A stretch of DNA of 64,000 nt from Liolophura sinensis (Eukaryota; Mollusca; Polyplacophora; Chitonida; Chitonidae), in the NCBI RefSeq assembly GCF_032854445.1, contig NC_088307.1, positions 5,718,017 through 5,782,016 on the forward strand. Reading direction: 5' to 3'. Positions 35,881 through 47,878 of the stretch are shown piece after piece. How positions within the stretch are numbered: the stretch's first letter is position 1; the number at the start of each line of letters is the position of its first letter. The notes beneath the pieces were generated by a model. It saw only the letters and a list, made by a program, of their open reading frames with translations, ran no database searches and had not been told where the DNA came from. The translations under genes were made by a program, and so were the position numbers.

Positions 35881-36384
35881 AGTATCCACCACTACCTGTA
35901 CATATATATATCAAACAGCCAGGTAGAATAATGCACAACAGGTGTTCATGCTTACACAATAAACCTACTACCCATACACCACTTCTCTCCATTTCACAAC
36001 AGACATCTCAAAATATTTTTCCTTGTAAACTGAATAAGTGCTTTTCGCAGATTACTGGATCAATAAATCCAAACAAACTAATAAAATCTTTTGTGTTCTA
36101 TAATGAGTCTACAATCAAATTCAGAGAATTGGCATCATGTATTCTGTGGAATGGCTGTTCAGCTGACTGACTGTTTATCATTGTTAACATCACCTCTGTC
36201 TATGTTGGTTCATTGCCTTGCTGTCGCCACTTGAAGAGGCGTGTGTGGTTAAACAGTGAGGGATATGACATCTACATGCAGACATCCCTGGACAGGAAGA
36301 CTAGAGTCTGTAAAACTGTGTCAGATTGGGTGGAGCTGAGAAAGCTGCTAGCAACACAATGGTGTGGGACATATGGTTAGATAC

Positions 36385-36965
36385 AGGCCAGTAATACAGC
36401 TGCTGTAAACCGCCCAAAACTTGTGCAGGCACACTGCAGCAATACAGCTGCTGTAAACAGCCCAAAAATTGTGCAGGCGCAGTGCAGCAATACAGCTGCT
36501 GTAAACCGCCCAAAACTTGTGCAGGCATACTGCAGCAATACAGCTGCTGTAAACAGCTAAAAAAATTGTGCAGGCGCAGTGCAGCAATACAGCTGCTGTA
36601 AACAGCCCAAAAATTGTACAGGTGCAGTGCAGCAATACAGCTGCTGTAAACAGCCCAAAAATTGTGCAGGCACAGTGCAGCAATACAGCTGCTGTGAACA
36701 GCCCAAATATTGTACAGGCACACTGCAGCAATACAGCTGCTGTAAACAGCCCAAAAATTGTGCAGGCACAGTGCAGCAATACAGCTGCTGTAAACATCTA
36801 AAAAATTGTGCAGGCGCAGTGCAGCAATACAGCTGCTGTAAACAGCCCAAAAATTGTACAGGCGCAGTGCAGCAATACAGCTGCTGTAAACAGCCCAAAA
36901 ATTGTACAGGCGCAGTGCAGCAATACAGCTGCTGTAAACAGCCCAAAAATTGTACAGGCACAGTT
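36385..36965. repeat. Tandem array, 48-bp unit, 12 copies
   Basis: The unit contains GCAGCAATACAGCTGCTGTA, AACAGCCCAAAAATTGT and CAGGCGCAGT. GCAGC and GCTGC in each unit can pair around a six-base loop. As 48 is divisible by three, most frames on both strands stay open and produce Cys-rich repeat peptides, which I do not regard as genes. Decayed copies continue to about 37140. Confidence 0.96.
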
Positions 36966-37289
36966 CTGCCGTAAAATACTCACAAACTGCAGTAATATAG
37001 CTACAGTCAACAACTTAAATAGTACTGTCAAGGTAGAGTAATACAGCTACTGTAAACAGTCCAATTATTACAGGCAGTGCACAGTAATACAGTTACTTTA
37101 AACAACTCAAAGAGTATCGGCACACCACAGTAAAGCAGGTATCGTACAGAGCCTAAAAGATACACACACCAGCATAATAATACATGCTGCCCTATAAATT
37201 CAAATTACTTAGATACAACACTGAAATACAACTACCAAAGAACAATCCAACTCATTCAGGCACAGCATAATGATAAAAGCTATAATAAA

Positions 37290-39640
37290 CAAGCAGAATA
37301 ATAGTTCAGGCACAGAATAATAACAACAATCATCAAAAACAACTAGAATAATAGAATACTGCAAACAACCCAAATAGTTCAGGCACAGAATAATAACAAC
37401 AATCATCAAAAACAACTAGAATAATAGAATACTAAAAACAACCCAAATAGTTCAGGCACAGAATAATAACAACAATCATCAAAAACAACTAGAATAATAA
37501 AATACTAAAAACAACCCAAATAGTTCAGGGACAGAATAATAACAACAATCATCAAAAACAACTAGAATAATAAAATACTGAAAACAACCCAAATAGTTCA
37601 GGCACAGAATAATAACAACAATCATCAAAAACAACTAGAATAATAGAATACTGCAAACAACCCAAATAGTTCAGGCACAGAATAATAACAACAATCATCA
37701 AAAACAAGCAGAATAATAAAATACTAAAAACAACCCAAATAGTTCAGGCACAGAATATTAACAACAATCATCAAAAACAACTAGAATAATAGAATACTGC
37801 AAACAACCCAAATAGTTCAGGCACAGAATAATAACAACAATCATCAAAAACAACTAGAATAATTAAATGCTGCGAACAACCCAAATAGTTCAGGGACAGA
37901 ATAATAACAATCATCAAAAACAACTAGAATAATAAAATACTGAAAACAACCCAAATAGTTCAGGCACAGAATAATAACAACAATCATCAAAAACAACTAG
38001 AATAATAAAATACTGCAAACAACCCAAATAGTTCAGGGACAGAATAATAACAACAATCATCAAAAACAAGCAGAATAATAAAATACTAAAAACAACCCAA
38101 ATAGTTCAGGGACAGAATAATAACAACAATCATCAAAAACAACTAGAATAATAAAATACTGCAAACAACCCAAATAGTTCAGGGACAGAATAATAACAAC
38201 AATCATCAAAAACAACTAGAATAATAAAATACTGCAAACAACCCAAATAGTTCAGGGACAGAATAATAACAACAATCATCAAAAACAACTAGAATAATAA
38301 AATACTGCAAACAACCCAAATAGTTCAGGGACAGAATAATAACAACAATCATCAAAAACAACTAGAATAATAAAATACTAAAAACAACCCAAATAGTTCA
38401 GGCACAGAATAATAACAACAATCATCAAAAACAACTAGAATAATAAAATACTGAAAACAACCCAAATAGTTCAGGCACAGAATAATAACAACAATCATCA
38501 AAAACAACTAGAATAATAGAATACTGAAAACAACCCAAATAGTTCAGGCACAGAATAATAACAACAATCATCAAAAACAACTAGAATAATAGAATACTGC
38601 AAACAACCCAAATAGTTCAGGCACAGAATAATAACAACAATCATCAAAAACAAGCAGAATAATAAAATACTAAAAACAACCCAAATAGTTCAGGCACAGA
38701 ATATTAACAACAATCATCAAAAACAACTAGAATAATAGAATACTGCAAACAACCCAAATAGTTCAGGCACAGAATAATAACAACAATCATCAAAAACAAC
38801 TAGAATAATTAAATGCTGCGAACAACCCAAATAGTTCAGGGACAGAATAATAACAACAATCATCAAAAACAAGCAGAATAATAAAATACTAAAAACAACC
38901 CAAATAGTTCAGGCACAGAATAATAACAACAATCATCAAAAACAACTAGAATAATAAAATACTGCAAACAACCCAAATAGTTCAGGCACAGAATAATAAC
39001 AACAATCATCAAAAACAACTAGAATAATTAAATGCTGCGAACAACCCAAATAGTTCAGGGACAGAATAATAACAATCATCAAAAACAACTAGAATAATAA
39101 AATACTGCAAACAACCCAAATAGTTCAGGCACAGAATAATAACAACAATCATCAAAAACAACTAGAATAATAAAATACTGCAAACAACCCAAATAGTTCA
39201 GGGACAGAATAATAACAACAATCATCAAAAACAAGCAGAATAATAAAATACTAAAAACAACCCAAATAGTTCAGGCACAGAATAATAACAACAATCATCA
39301 AAAACAACTAGAATAATAAAATACTGCAAACAACCCAAATAGTTCAGGGACAGAATAATAACAACAATCATCAAAAACAACTAGAATAATAAAATACTGC
39401 AAACAACCCAAATAGTTCAGGGACAGAATAATAACAACAATCATCAAAAACAACTAGAATAATAAAATACTAAAAACAACCCAAATAGTTCAGGGACAGA
39501 ATAATAACAACAATCATCAAAAACAACTAGAATAATAAAATACTAAAAACAACCCAAATAGTTCAGGCACAGAATAATAACAACAATCATCAAAAACAAC
39601 TAGAATAAAAAAAAGCTGAGAACAACCCAAATAGTTTAGG
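37290..39640. repeat. Satellite-like array, 73-bp unit, about 32 copies, with higher-order structure
   Basis: The unit reads AACAACCCAAATAGTTCAGG, CACAGAATAATAACAACAAT, CATCAAAAACAACTAGAATA and ATAAAATACTGCA. Copies are very similar and differ at fixed positions (GGCAC/GGGAC, AACTAG/AAGCAG, CTGCAA/CTAAAA/CTGAAA). Rare variants recur at set distances: GAATATTAAC at 37753 and 38699 (946 bp apart), and AATTAAATGCTGCGAAC at 37861, 38807 and 39026. Whole blocks of about 13 units have therefore been duplicated. Confidence 0.97.
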
Positions 39641-40069
39641 CACGGAATAATAAGTTGTCATAAACAAGAAAAATAACAAAACGCTGTAAACAGCCCCAAT
39701 TGTACTGCTAGATAGTTAGAATACAACTGCCATACAATCTGAACAAGAAAGACCTTTAATACAGACACAAGAAAAAGTTAACTTCATACAACCTTGAAGC
39801 CACAGTAAAACCCAAATTCCACAGACATGGGATTGTAGCTTAGCTACCCATTTAAGCCCTTCAAATAAGTTACAGGTATTTTCAATTCATACCAGCTAGT
39901 ATCTGAGACCTTAAACTGGTTTACTATTAAAACTCCTCCAAAGGGGTGCGTATGACTTGATATTATGATAATTCATAGCTGATGATTATTTCCTGTTTCA
40001 CTGTAGCGAATCACAAGATGAATGCTACTCTGGCCCTGACAAGTCACTTAAGTATTCCTTTATGATGGG

Positions 40070-40625
40070 TATGCACATCTGTAACGGGTATGAACAGACA
40101 CAAGTGTAAAAGGTATAGGTGTAACAGTTATGTGCACACGTAAGTGTAACAGGTATGAACACCGATTAGTGTAACAGGTATGAACACCCGTTAGTGCAAC
40201 AGGTATGAATACACATAAGTGTAACAGGTATGCACACACATATGTGTAACAGGTATGAACACCCATTAGTGCAACATGTATGTACACACATGTGTAACAG
40301 GTATGCACACATAATTGTAACAGATATGCACACACATACATGTAAGTGTAATGGGTATGAACACCCATTAGTGAAACAGGTATGTTTACACATATGTAAC
40401 AGGTATGAACACCAATTAGTACAGCAGGTATGCACACACACATACAAGTAAGTGTAACAGGTATGAACACCCATTAGTGCAACAGGTATGCACACACATA
40501 AGTGCAACAGGTATGTACATACATAAGTGTAACAGGTATGCACACCCATTAGTGCAGCAGGTATGCACACCCACAAGTGTAACAGGTATGCATACCCACA
40601 AGGGTAACAGGTATGCACACCCATA
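40070..40625. repeat. Minisatellite, 26-32 bp units
   Basis: GTGTAACAGGTATGCACACA and GTGCAACAGGTATGAACACC alternate about 19 times. Unit length varies through the CACACATA part. Confidence 0.93.
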
Positions 40626-40640
40626 TTAGTATAGCCTGGA

Positions 40641-40763
40641 GACAGTTTCCTGAAGCTCACTTAGCTAAGTTTGCCCTTAACTACCATGATGATATATGTT
40701 GTAGAGATATAAATTGCACTTAGCTGAGGGCAACTTAACACTAGGTATGCTTCATGAAACTGA
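40641..40763. mobile_element. Small TIR element, CAGTTTCxTGAAGC family
   Basis: The left end GACAGTTTCCTGAAGCTCAC pairs with the right end GTATGCTTCATGAAACTGAC. The core has TTAACTACCATGATGATATA. A relative is at 41943. It has no coding capacity. Confidence 0.7.
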
Positions 40764-41942
40764 CACCTGTATATGCACCTTTATAAAGCTGAGCATGTAT
40801 AGGTTGCAACCCCACAAGTGTAACAGGCACGCAGTTATGGCCACCTAAATAGTTAGCCCCCTCTTTTCATGTAAAAGATGATTTTCTTTTCATAAAAAAT
40901 GTAGGATCTGCATGGTTTAATTACAAAAACGGCAGAATATTAAATAAAATGAAATTAATATTACACAAAGCAGAATGCAGATTTTAAAAGTTGATAGAAA
41001 CATCAGCTCAAGTATTTGGCGAAGTGCTAAAAACTTTTACCCAACTCCTTCACAAACACCTACATATGCACATTTAATCATGACAATTAAAAGCAAATAC
41101 ACCTCAATGTTTAAGGTATATCATACACACTACTAGAATGGAACTATGTCCGGTGTTTTTATTCATGTCTTCCTCAATGACAAGGCTACAAACACCTTGG
41201 ATTTTTTACACAATGCATTTTCTTTTCTACGTGTGGCAGGACCGAAGTTTCGTGATGAAAAACGACACAAAAGTTGTAACTTAACCTCAGTGCTACCAAC
41301 TTAACCTCAGTGCTACCCTAAATCTCTTCATTCAATCTGTGCATGTGACACACCAGTAGTTAATTCATCCACTAACAGTTCACCGTCACATGTGTCATCT
41401 ACCACACAAAACCTTACCGACGCTGCACAAAGTGAAGTCTTATACCAAAACATTTTCAATTTCAATCTAAAGTTATACTTCACTGGTGGAATTTATGGAG
41501 GGTTTAGTGTAGCCAGTGAAGGTGCTAATTTTTGTATACCCTACACAAGTTACACTCCAATACATCTGATTGCCTGTGTCAGGTCCCCTTTAACAAAGCC
41601 ACCCTTGTCGTCAATTTCCTACCTGTCCATCTGTTAACAGATAAAAACACCAGTGTTTATCATCTGATGACACCTGGAAAACTATCTTAGCCAGTAATAT
41701 TTTTCCAGCTGCTTTGACACTGTGCACTATATAAATTCATGTATCTTGTAATCTGGCTCCACCTCAATACAGTTACCGTACTCACATTCTCACCTTACTA
41801 TAACTTCATTTCCTCCCCTCAAAAAATCCCAAGAAGGATTTGCGGACTCACTTAATTATATAGGCCTGTTTATCAATAATACTTCAAAAGCCAGCAGAGG
41901 AAGACAAATTTTTCCTGAAGAATTTGCGTCGCAAAATCACCG

Positions 41943-42064
41943 GGAGCTATTTTATGAAACACACTTTAAGCTATGCAAGTCCTTAACTATCATAATGATG
42001 TTTGTTTAAGTGGCTTTAGTGCTGAGCTACTCTAACACTAAATATGCTTCATGAAACTGACCCC
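41943..42064. mobile_element. Small TIR element, second copy of the 40641 family
   Basis: TTAACTATCATAATGATGTT in the core and AAATATGCTTCATGAAACTG at the right end match the copy at 40641. The left TIR is more diverged (TTTTATGAAACACACTTTAA). Confidence 0.65.
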
Positions 42065-42909
42065 TTGCAGCCTGCATGCTGAACTTGAAGGAAAATTTAA
42101 TACAGATTATAAAACCATAAGCATGATTACTGATTAACAAATGTATAGCATGATTAAGAATCATAAAATCATAGGCACGTTATAAAATCTAAAGTACTGT
42201 TTCTAATCATAAATCTAAAGTATAGTTGCCAAGTATAAAATCAAAATCATGATTACCAATTATAAAATCAAAAGCATGATTACCTATTTTAAAATTGAAT
42301 ATATCGTTACTAAGCATCCCACTCATGAAAATTCTCAAAGAAATTTAGTCATGAAAAAATAGGACTATACAGCTAAATCTGCTAATTAGCAGAAGAGAAT
42401 AAGTCAATTAAAACTGTCAAACTAATACGAAAAGGTAATAAAAACAAAAGGATAAGTCAGTTAAATATGCATATGCAAATGTACCTTGGACAGACCTAGT
42501 ATGGGAGCAGAATATATTGCTTATTACAGAAATATATAATGAGCACCTGTAGGTCAAAAAACATTTATTGATTTATTGTATTTCTGACTCCAAACATGTA
42601 TTTTACCTAAGATTATGTGGGTCCAACACACATAATGGCCAGGGTCTACTACGTTCTCATCCACCCCACTTCATCATTCTCTTAGTCCTTGGGGAGTGGG
42701 GATGGGAGGAGGGGGTGTAATCTATGCCTTAACACAGACATTTGTATACCAGCCGTCAACCAATAAAGACGCTCCAGGTCAATAATCGCAAGGCCAATTA
42801 TCAAAATGAGGTATAACACAAACCACCAAAAAACTAAGAAAGAATATAAAGTACGAAAATAGGACGCTATCATGCAAAGAGAACCAGCCAACAATTTTCA
42901 ATGATGTTA

Positions 42910-43635
42910 AACCCTTGCTGAACTAAAAAGTTGTATAGCATCACACCTATGTTATACTCTTGCTGACGGAACCAATTGTAGAGCGTCACACCTATGTTAC
43001 ACTCTTGCTGACGGAACCAATTGTAGAGCGTCACACCTATGTTACACTCTTGCTGAAGTAACCAATTGTATAGCATCCCACCTATGTTACACTCTTGCTG
43101 ATGGAACCAATCGGATAGCATCACACCTATGTTACACTCTTGCTGAACTAACAAGTTTTACAGCATCACACCTATGTTACACTCTTGCTGACGGAACCAA
43201 TTGTATAGCATCCCACCTATGTTACACTCTTGCTGATGGAACCAATCAGATAGCATCACACCTATGTTACACTCTTGCTGAAGTAACCAATTGTATATCA
43301 TCACACATATGTTACACTCTTGCTGAAGTAACCAATCGGATAGCATCACACCTATGTTACACTCTTGCTGACGGAACCAATTGTATAGCATCCCACCTAT
43401 GTTACACTCTTGCTGATGGAACCAATCAGATAGCATCACACCTATGTTACACTCTTGCTGAACTAACAAGTTTTACAGCATCACATCTATGTTATATTCT
43501 TGCTGAAGTAACCAATCATATAGCATCACACCTATGTTACACTCATGCTGAAGTAACAAATTATATAGCATCACACCTATGTTACACTCTTGCTGAAGTA
43601 ACAAGTTGTATAGCATCACATCTATGTTACACTTC
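42910..43635. repeat. Tandem array, 45-bp unit, 16 copies
   Basis: The unit contains TTGCTGACGGAACCAATTGT, ATAGCATCACACC and TATGTTACACTC. Variant units (GAAGTAACCAAT, GATGGAACCAATC, GAACTAACAAGTTTTAC) recur in the same order at about 43080-43145 and 43380-43470, showing block duplication. Frames stay open because the period is 15 codons. Confidence 0.96.
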
Positions 43636-43664
43636 TATTCCACATGTCTACGCTGTTTTTAACG

Positions 43665-43812
43665 AATTTATTCATATATTTGATTGATGTTGTAGGCTGG
43701 TACTCAATAATATTTGACTTATTCGAAGACCTCTAGCATTATGGTGGGAAAAAACTGGGCAGAACCCAGGGGAAAGCCACGACCATCCGCAGGTTTCTGC
43801 CAGACCTTCCCA
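43665..43812 (-). mobile_element. SINE family A copy
   Basis: ATTTGATTGATGTTGTAGGC, CTAGCATTATGGTGGGAA and CGACCATCCGCAGGTTTCTG match the tail and body. It stops at the CGTGGGAAGG region and abuts the 45-bp array. Confidence 0.85.
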
Positions 43813-44049
43813 CATATGCTTAAGGAATTAACAAGATCTCTTTACACAGTAAAGCATGCATATTAATTGTGACAACTTTTCTTGAAAACAATATCATATC
43901 AAGAGTACATTTCCGAAACGACACCATTATCATCAGTTTTTATTTTAGTGTATTTCTATTTAAACAATATTTATATGTATGTTTGGGATTTTACGTTGTA
44001 CTTTACAATTTTTCAGCAACGAGGAGTGATTAGGTATGTGTATATATAT

Positions 44050-44222
44050 ATTGTGTCTTCTTGTGGCAGATCAAGTCCATGACGACAAAGTGCTGCCAGC
44101 AATGAAGTACATTTATCATGCCCAAGACACCAGACATGACACTCCACTCATTCACACTATACTGACATCGGGCTGACCTGTCCTGTTTTCCTTGCTATAA
44201 TCTCTCAGTGCTGAGAGACAAG
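44050..44222 (+). mobile_element. SINE-like family C, copy 2
   Basis: AAGACACCAGACATGACACT, TCCTGTTTTCCTTGCTATAA and TCTCTCAGTGCTGAGAGACA match the copy at 32810. Upstream, ATTTTACGTTGTACTTTACA (about 43989) resembles the 3' end of SINE B, so the two families may share sequence. Confidence 0.65.
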
Positions 44223-44540
44223 CGAGGCTGTTACAAGTGCCATTTTTACAGTCTTTGTTCACAATATCTATCCTTCATTTCTGCTGGTATCAATGTTAAT
44301 AAAAAATTATTTTTGGGGTTGATTTTTTTTTTTGGGCTAAGTCAGCACATGACAGGCATCTGTGATCACATTCTCCACCTTAAACTATAAAGAAAGAGAT
44401 CTCTGTATATTTGTCGTTTTCACAACTGTTCATCCAATAGATTTCACTCTTTCTGGCTGTGCTGTTCAGAACTCAGGGAGGCACAGTGTTCAGTATTCAA
44501 AAAACTGTGCAACATGTATGCAAATTGGTCAATGATGACG

Positions 44541-44755
44541 TACCCTAATTCTTCTTTTCAACAGTCCCTGCAATCACAAGTTTGAAATATTCTTAGAGAA
44601 TTATGAGGTGTACAGAAATAATCTGGACTGTTTTATGAAGCCTGCATCTTTAATGACACCAACAAATCATTTAGCATCATTTTCATTATAACTGTATGCA
44701 TAAATTCCACTGAAAAAAGTGCTTTAGTAGTGGAAAAAGCTTGAAGACTTACAGA
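44541..44755 (+). mobile_element. TIR element family D, E-type copy 1
   Basis: It starts TACCCTAATTCTTC and contains CAGAAATAATCTGGACTGTT and GTATGCATAAATTCCACTGA, shared with the copies at 47247 and 47705. The right end AAAAAGCTTGAAGA mirrors the CTTCxTTTTCAA left end. Confidence 0.65.
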
Positions 44756-45074
44756 ATACCACAAATGTGAACTGCACCAATTGGTTAATCTCTTTATTTT
44801 GATCCCTTTCGAATGCCACTTGTCCAAGAAAAGCAATTACATTTTTGGTCAAACATTTATCTGTTAGAGATCATAGATGAAAGGCAAAACTGCTTTAAAC
44901 TTCAGGTGCAAAATATTTGAATTTGGTTTCTATTCATCCTCTATCTTTAAAAGGTGTTAACTTAAAACAGTCTTTCCTCCATCCTTAAATCTGACCACTA
45001 TCGTGTATGTGAAAATTTGTTTTATGATAAACAATGAAATAGGTAAATAAAACAATTTTTTTTGTTTGGCCTGA

Positions 45075-45365
45075 CAAAAACGTCAAGGTGTGGCTGTACA
45101 ATAGAGTACAGGGAGAAGTCATATCCTTCCTGTGCCGCAGCTAATGGAGGCTTGGCTCAAGTGCCCGCGGGCAGGATGGCGAGTATTTAAAGACGGTCAG
45201 GCAGGAGTTTTTAGGGACACACCCATCGTTACAACTTCCGAACCCGACGCAGCAATGGATGTGCCGTGGCGCAGATGCCTAGAGGCACTAGCAGATATTT
45301 CTGATGGTAACAAGCAGATTGGATTACTATGCGAGATATCTTTGATTGGCAGCCCCTGTCCATGA
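45075..45365 (+). other. GC-richer block with a 78-codon open frame, identity unknown
   Basis: This is one of the few stretches upstream of exon 1 with balanced composition. The frame from 45132 to 45365 has mixed charged, hydrophobic and aromatic residues (MEAWLKCPRAGWRVF near its start) unlike the repeat-derived frames. TCCTGTGCCGCAG at about 45128-45140 could be an acceptor and GATG|GTAACA near 45309 a donor. A TATTTAAA box lies at 45184-45191. I recognise no protein family; a conserved non-coding element is equally possible. Confidence 0.25.
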
Positions 45366-45540
45366 ATGCTACATTAGTCAGCTGTTCTGTTTGCTCCATC
45401 ATCAGGCCTGTCGTAAATCCACATTTGTTGCTCTAATTGTTCACCTTACAACACCAAACCATAATTTCAAATATGCTGAACTACAATTACATGGGTTGAA
45501 GTTTATCAGCACTAGGATTTAATTCTCTGACAAGGCCTCA

Positions 45541-45770
45541 CCTTTGCGAACCTCAAAAGACAATTTCGACGACACGTATATGTTTCACAGGTGTTATAAG
45601 CATATTCTGAGAGCATCATTCCGTGTAAATTGACAAAATCAATAATTCTTGTAAAGCTCTTAAATTTGGCAAACCCAACCAAGGTGGTTTTGTCTCCAAA
45701 CTCAGATCAAAAGTTACAGAAATTGTATTAAAAGTTGCCCTTTTATATGCAAAAATGTTGAGGAAATTGG
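45541..45770 (-). mobile_element. TIR element family D copy
   Basis: AAGCATATTCTGAGAGCATC, TTGTAAAGCTCTTAAATTTG, GGTTTTGTCTCCAAA and the end AAAATGTTGAGGAAATTGG match the copies at 56850 and 63418, and the reverse complement of those at 46611 and 46979. Confidence 0.7.
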
Positions 45771-46289
45771 ACTGGTTTGCCAACTTAGGGTTCTTTTTGC
45801 AAAAGTACTGCTTTACAGGACTTCACCTTTGCAAACATCAAAATTTTTTCTCTTTTTTCCTGAAAAACTGAAATTGTTCCATAAGACTATAAACAAAGCT
45901 TTCAACAACTGCCACAAAGTGAACATAAAGTATGTAAATATGGTAAGAATGTCTCAAAAGGAATGATATCTTCATTCAATGTCATAATGGGTTGGTCAGT
46001 GGAGGTTTTCGTGTTTGTTCTGAACATAACAATATCACTGATAAGAAGCAAAGTACAAATTCAGATAATTATCTGTAAGCAAAGTTATTCATTTTAACAT
46101 CTGACTGCAGAAGACAGAAAGTAACAACTTCAAGAAAATTTATAATAAGAAGAAAATAAGGTAAGACGAAAAAAGAAACAAACATGCACTTTTGCAGAGC
46201 CAATTTGGGTATTGCGTTGTCGAATCGTGTTTAGTGGGTCAGCACTGCAATGCCCAACAGATGTTTTTTTAAGTTAGTCCCACCCTCAG

Positions 46290-46560
46290 AGCTCTGGCTT
46301 TTCCTCCCTTTCCCTCTAACACCTGGCTGTCTGCCATAGCCCCCTATCCCAGTCCCTGGCGGAGCTCAGGTTGATTGACAGCTTAACCAGCCACACCTGA
46401 TTCTCGCGGCACTCGTTCATGGTTAATGAGGTATTCCAGCAGACGGTTTTCTCACCTGCCCTGAATAACGGCAGCAGCTTTTTGTGGCTCACCTTATACT
46501 GATTTAGTTAGCTAGATTAACGAGAATGACAGTGTTCATTAGAATAGCTGGGACTCTTTC
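46290..46560. promoter_or_regulatory. GC-richer block with an exact PBX-MEIS decamer
   Basis: TGATTGACAG at 46372-46381 is the PBX-MEIS/PREP composite decamer. Nearby are GGTTAATGAGG (an HNF1-like half) and two CACCTG-type E-box cores. The sequence is not repetitive and lies between family D elements. This is a motif-based guess. Confidence 0.25.
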
Positions 46561-46610
46561 TCACAGATTTCTGACACATCTGCCAAATATTTCTCTCACT
46601 CTGCACATAC

Positions 46611-46835
46611 TACCCTAATTCCTCAACCATTTCGCATCAGAAAGATCAACTTTCAGTGTACATTATTCACATTTTTAATTTGACTTTGGAGACAAAACTA
46701 CATGGGTTGGGATTGACCAGTTTCAGGGCTTCACAAAAAGTGTCATTTTATCAATCTACACAGAATAATGTAGATCACAATCTACTTCAGATGTGTATAA
46801 TAACCCACTTTGCAAACACACAAAAAGGTTAAAAA
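46611..46835 (+). mobile_element. TIR element family D copy
   Basis: It starts TACCCTAATTCCTCAACCAT and contains TTGACTTTGGAGACAAAACT, GGGCTTCACAAAAAGTGTCA and ATCTACACAGAATAATG. The end CACACAAAAAGGTT is the inverted repeat of the start. Confidence 0.8.
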
Positions 46836-46976
46836 AAAAACAGCAGTACTCATACATGCCAGTTTTGTTGTAAAGAGCAAACACGCATGTTTGTGGCAAA
46901 CACTGTCATTAACATTATGACTGGGTTGAGATTTGCTCCATAATTATCAGTGTAACCACGTTGATACATGATTAAG

Positions 46977-47192
46977 CATACCCTAGTTCCTCAACCTTTT
47001 CGTATCTGAAGGATCAATTTTCAGCGCAATTTATGCACATTTTAAATTTGATTTTAGGGACAAAATGACATGTGTTGGATTGGCCAGATTCAGGGCTTCA
47101 CATAAAGTATAATTTTATCAATCTACACAGAATAACGCCTTCAGAATAAACCGGAATAAAAAACTGGTAAACATGCAAAATGGTTGAATAAT
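46977..47192 (+). mobile_element. TIR element family D copy
   Basis: TACCCTAGTTCCTCAACCTT opens the element and ATGCAAAATGGTTGAATAAT closes it. The interior matches the copy at 46611 closely (AATTTTATCAATCTACACAG). Confidence 0.8.
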
Positions 47193-47246
47193 TGCGGTTA
47201 AAGTGATAAGCTTTTTCTACTCTAGTATCACGGAATAAAATTCAAT

Positions 47247-47468
47247 TACTCTAATTTTTTAGCCGTTTCAACCCATTGTGCGACCAGTATTTTGAAACAT
47301 TCTGAGAGAACTATGAGGTGAACAGAAATAATTTGCACAGTTTTATGGAGCTTGTATTTTGAATGACACAAATAAATCAATTTTAGCATTATTTTCATAA
47401 TAATTGTATGCATAAATTCCACTGGAAATAGTGCTTTAGAGGCCCCAAAAGGTTGAAGACTTTCTCAG
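47247..47468 (+). mobile_element. TIR element family D, E-type copy 2
   Basis: TACTCTAATTTTTTAGCCGT at the start and CCCCAAAAGGTTGAAGACTT at the end are inverted relatives. The interior matches 44541 and is inverted at 47705. Confidence 0.75.
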
Positions 47469-47704
47469 GTAAAAGTGGTAATTCTTGGACTTTTGATAAA
47501 GGAAACTGTACAGTAATTTTGCAAGCATTTCTGTTTGGAGCAATATCAAATATAACACATCAATATTGTTATCATTCTGGCAAAGGAAACTATTTCTATT
47601 AATAAAGAGCAATATCATGTGAGAATATTTGAATTTTGATAAAGAGACATTGTATTTTTACTGAGCAAGCTTCTTGGCTTAGAGCTATCTATGTACAGAT
47701 GTAC

Positions 47705-47878
47705 CTTCAAATCTTCAACCTAATCAACGCGTCTAGCACTGCTTTCAGTGGAATTTAGGCATACAATTATCATGAAAATCTTACCAAAACTGATTTGTTT
47801 GTGTCACTAAAGATGCAAGAATCATATATCTGTGCAAATTATTTCTCCACACGGCACAGTTCTCTCAGACACGCTTCA
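47705..47878 (-). mobile_element. TIR element family D, E-type copy 3, inverted
   Basis: The reverse complement of this stretch contains GAGAGAACTGTGCC, AAATAATTTGCACAG, GACACAAACAAATCA and ATAATTGTATGCCTAAATTC, aligning along its length with 47281-47460. The pair forms a large inverted repeat with a spacer of about 240 bp. Confidence 0.75.

Noticed and set aside
36301-37041. Cysteine-rich repeat proteins of 70-150 residues on both strands
   Set aside because: The 48-bp unit is divisible by three and lacks stops in several frames, so these frames are a by-product. No signal peptide, splice context or family match.
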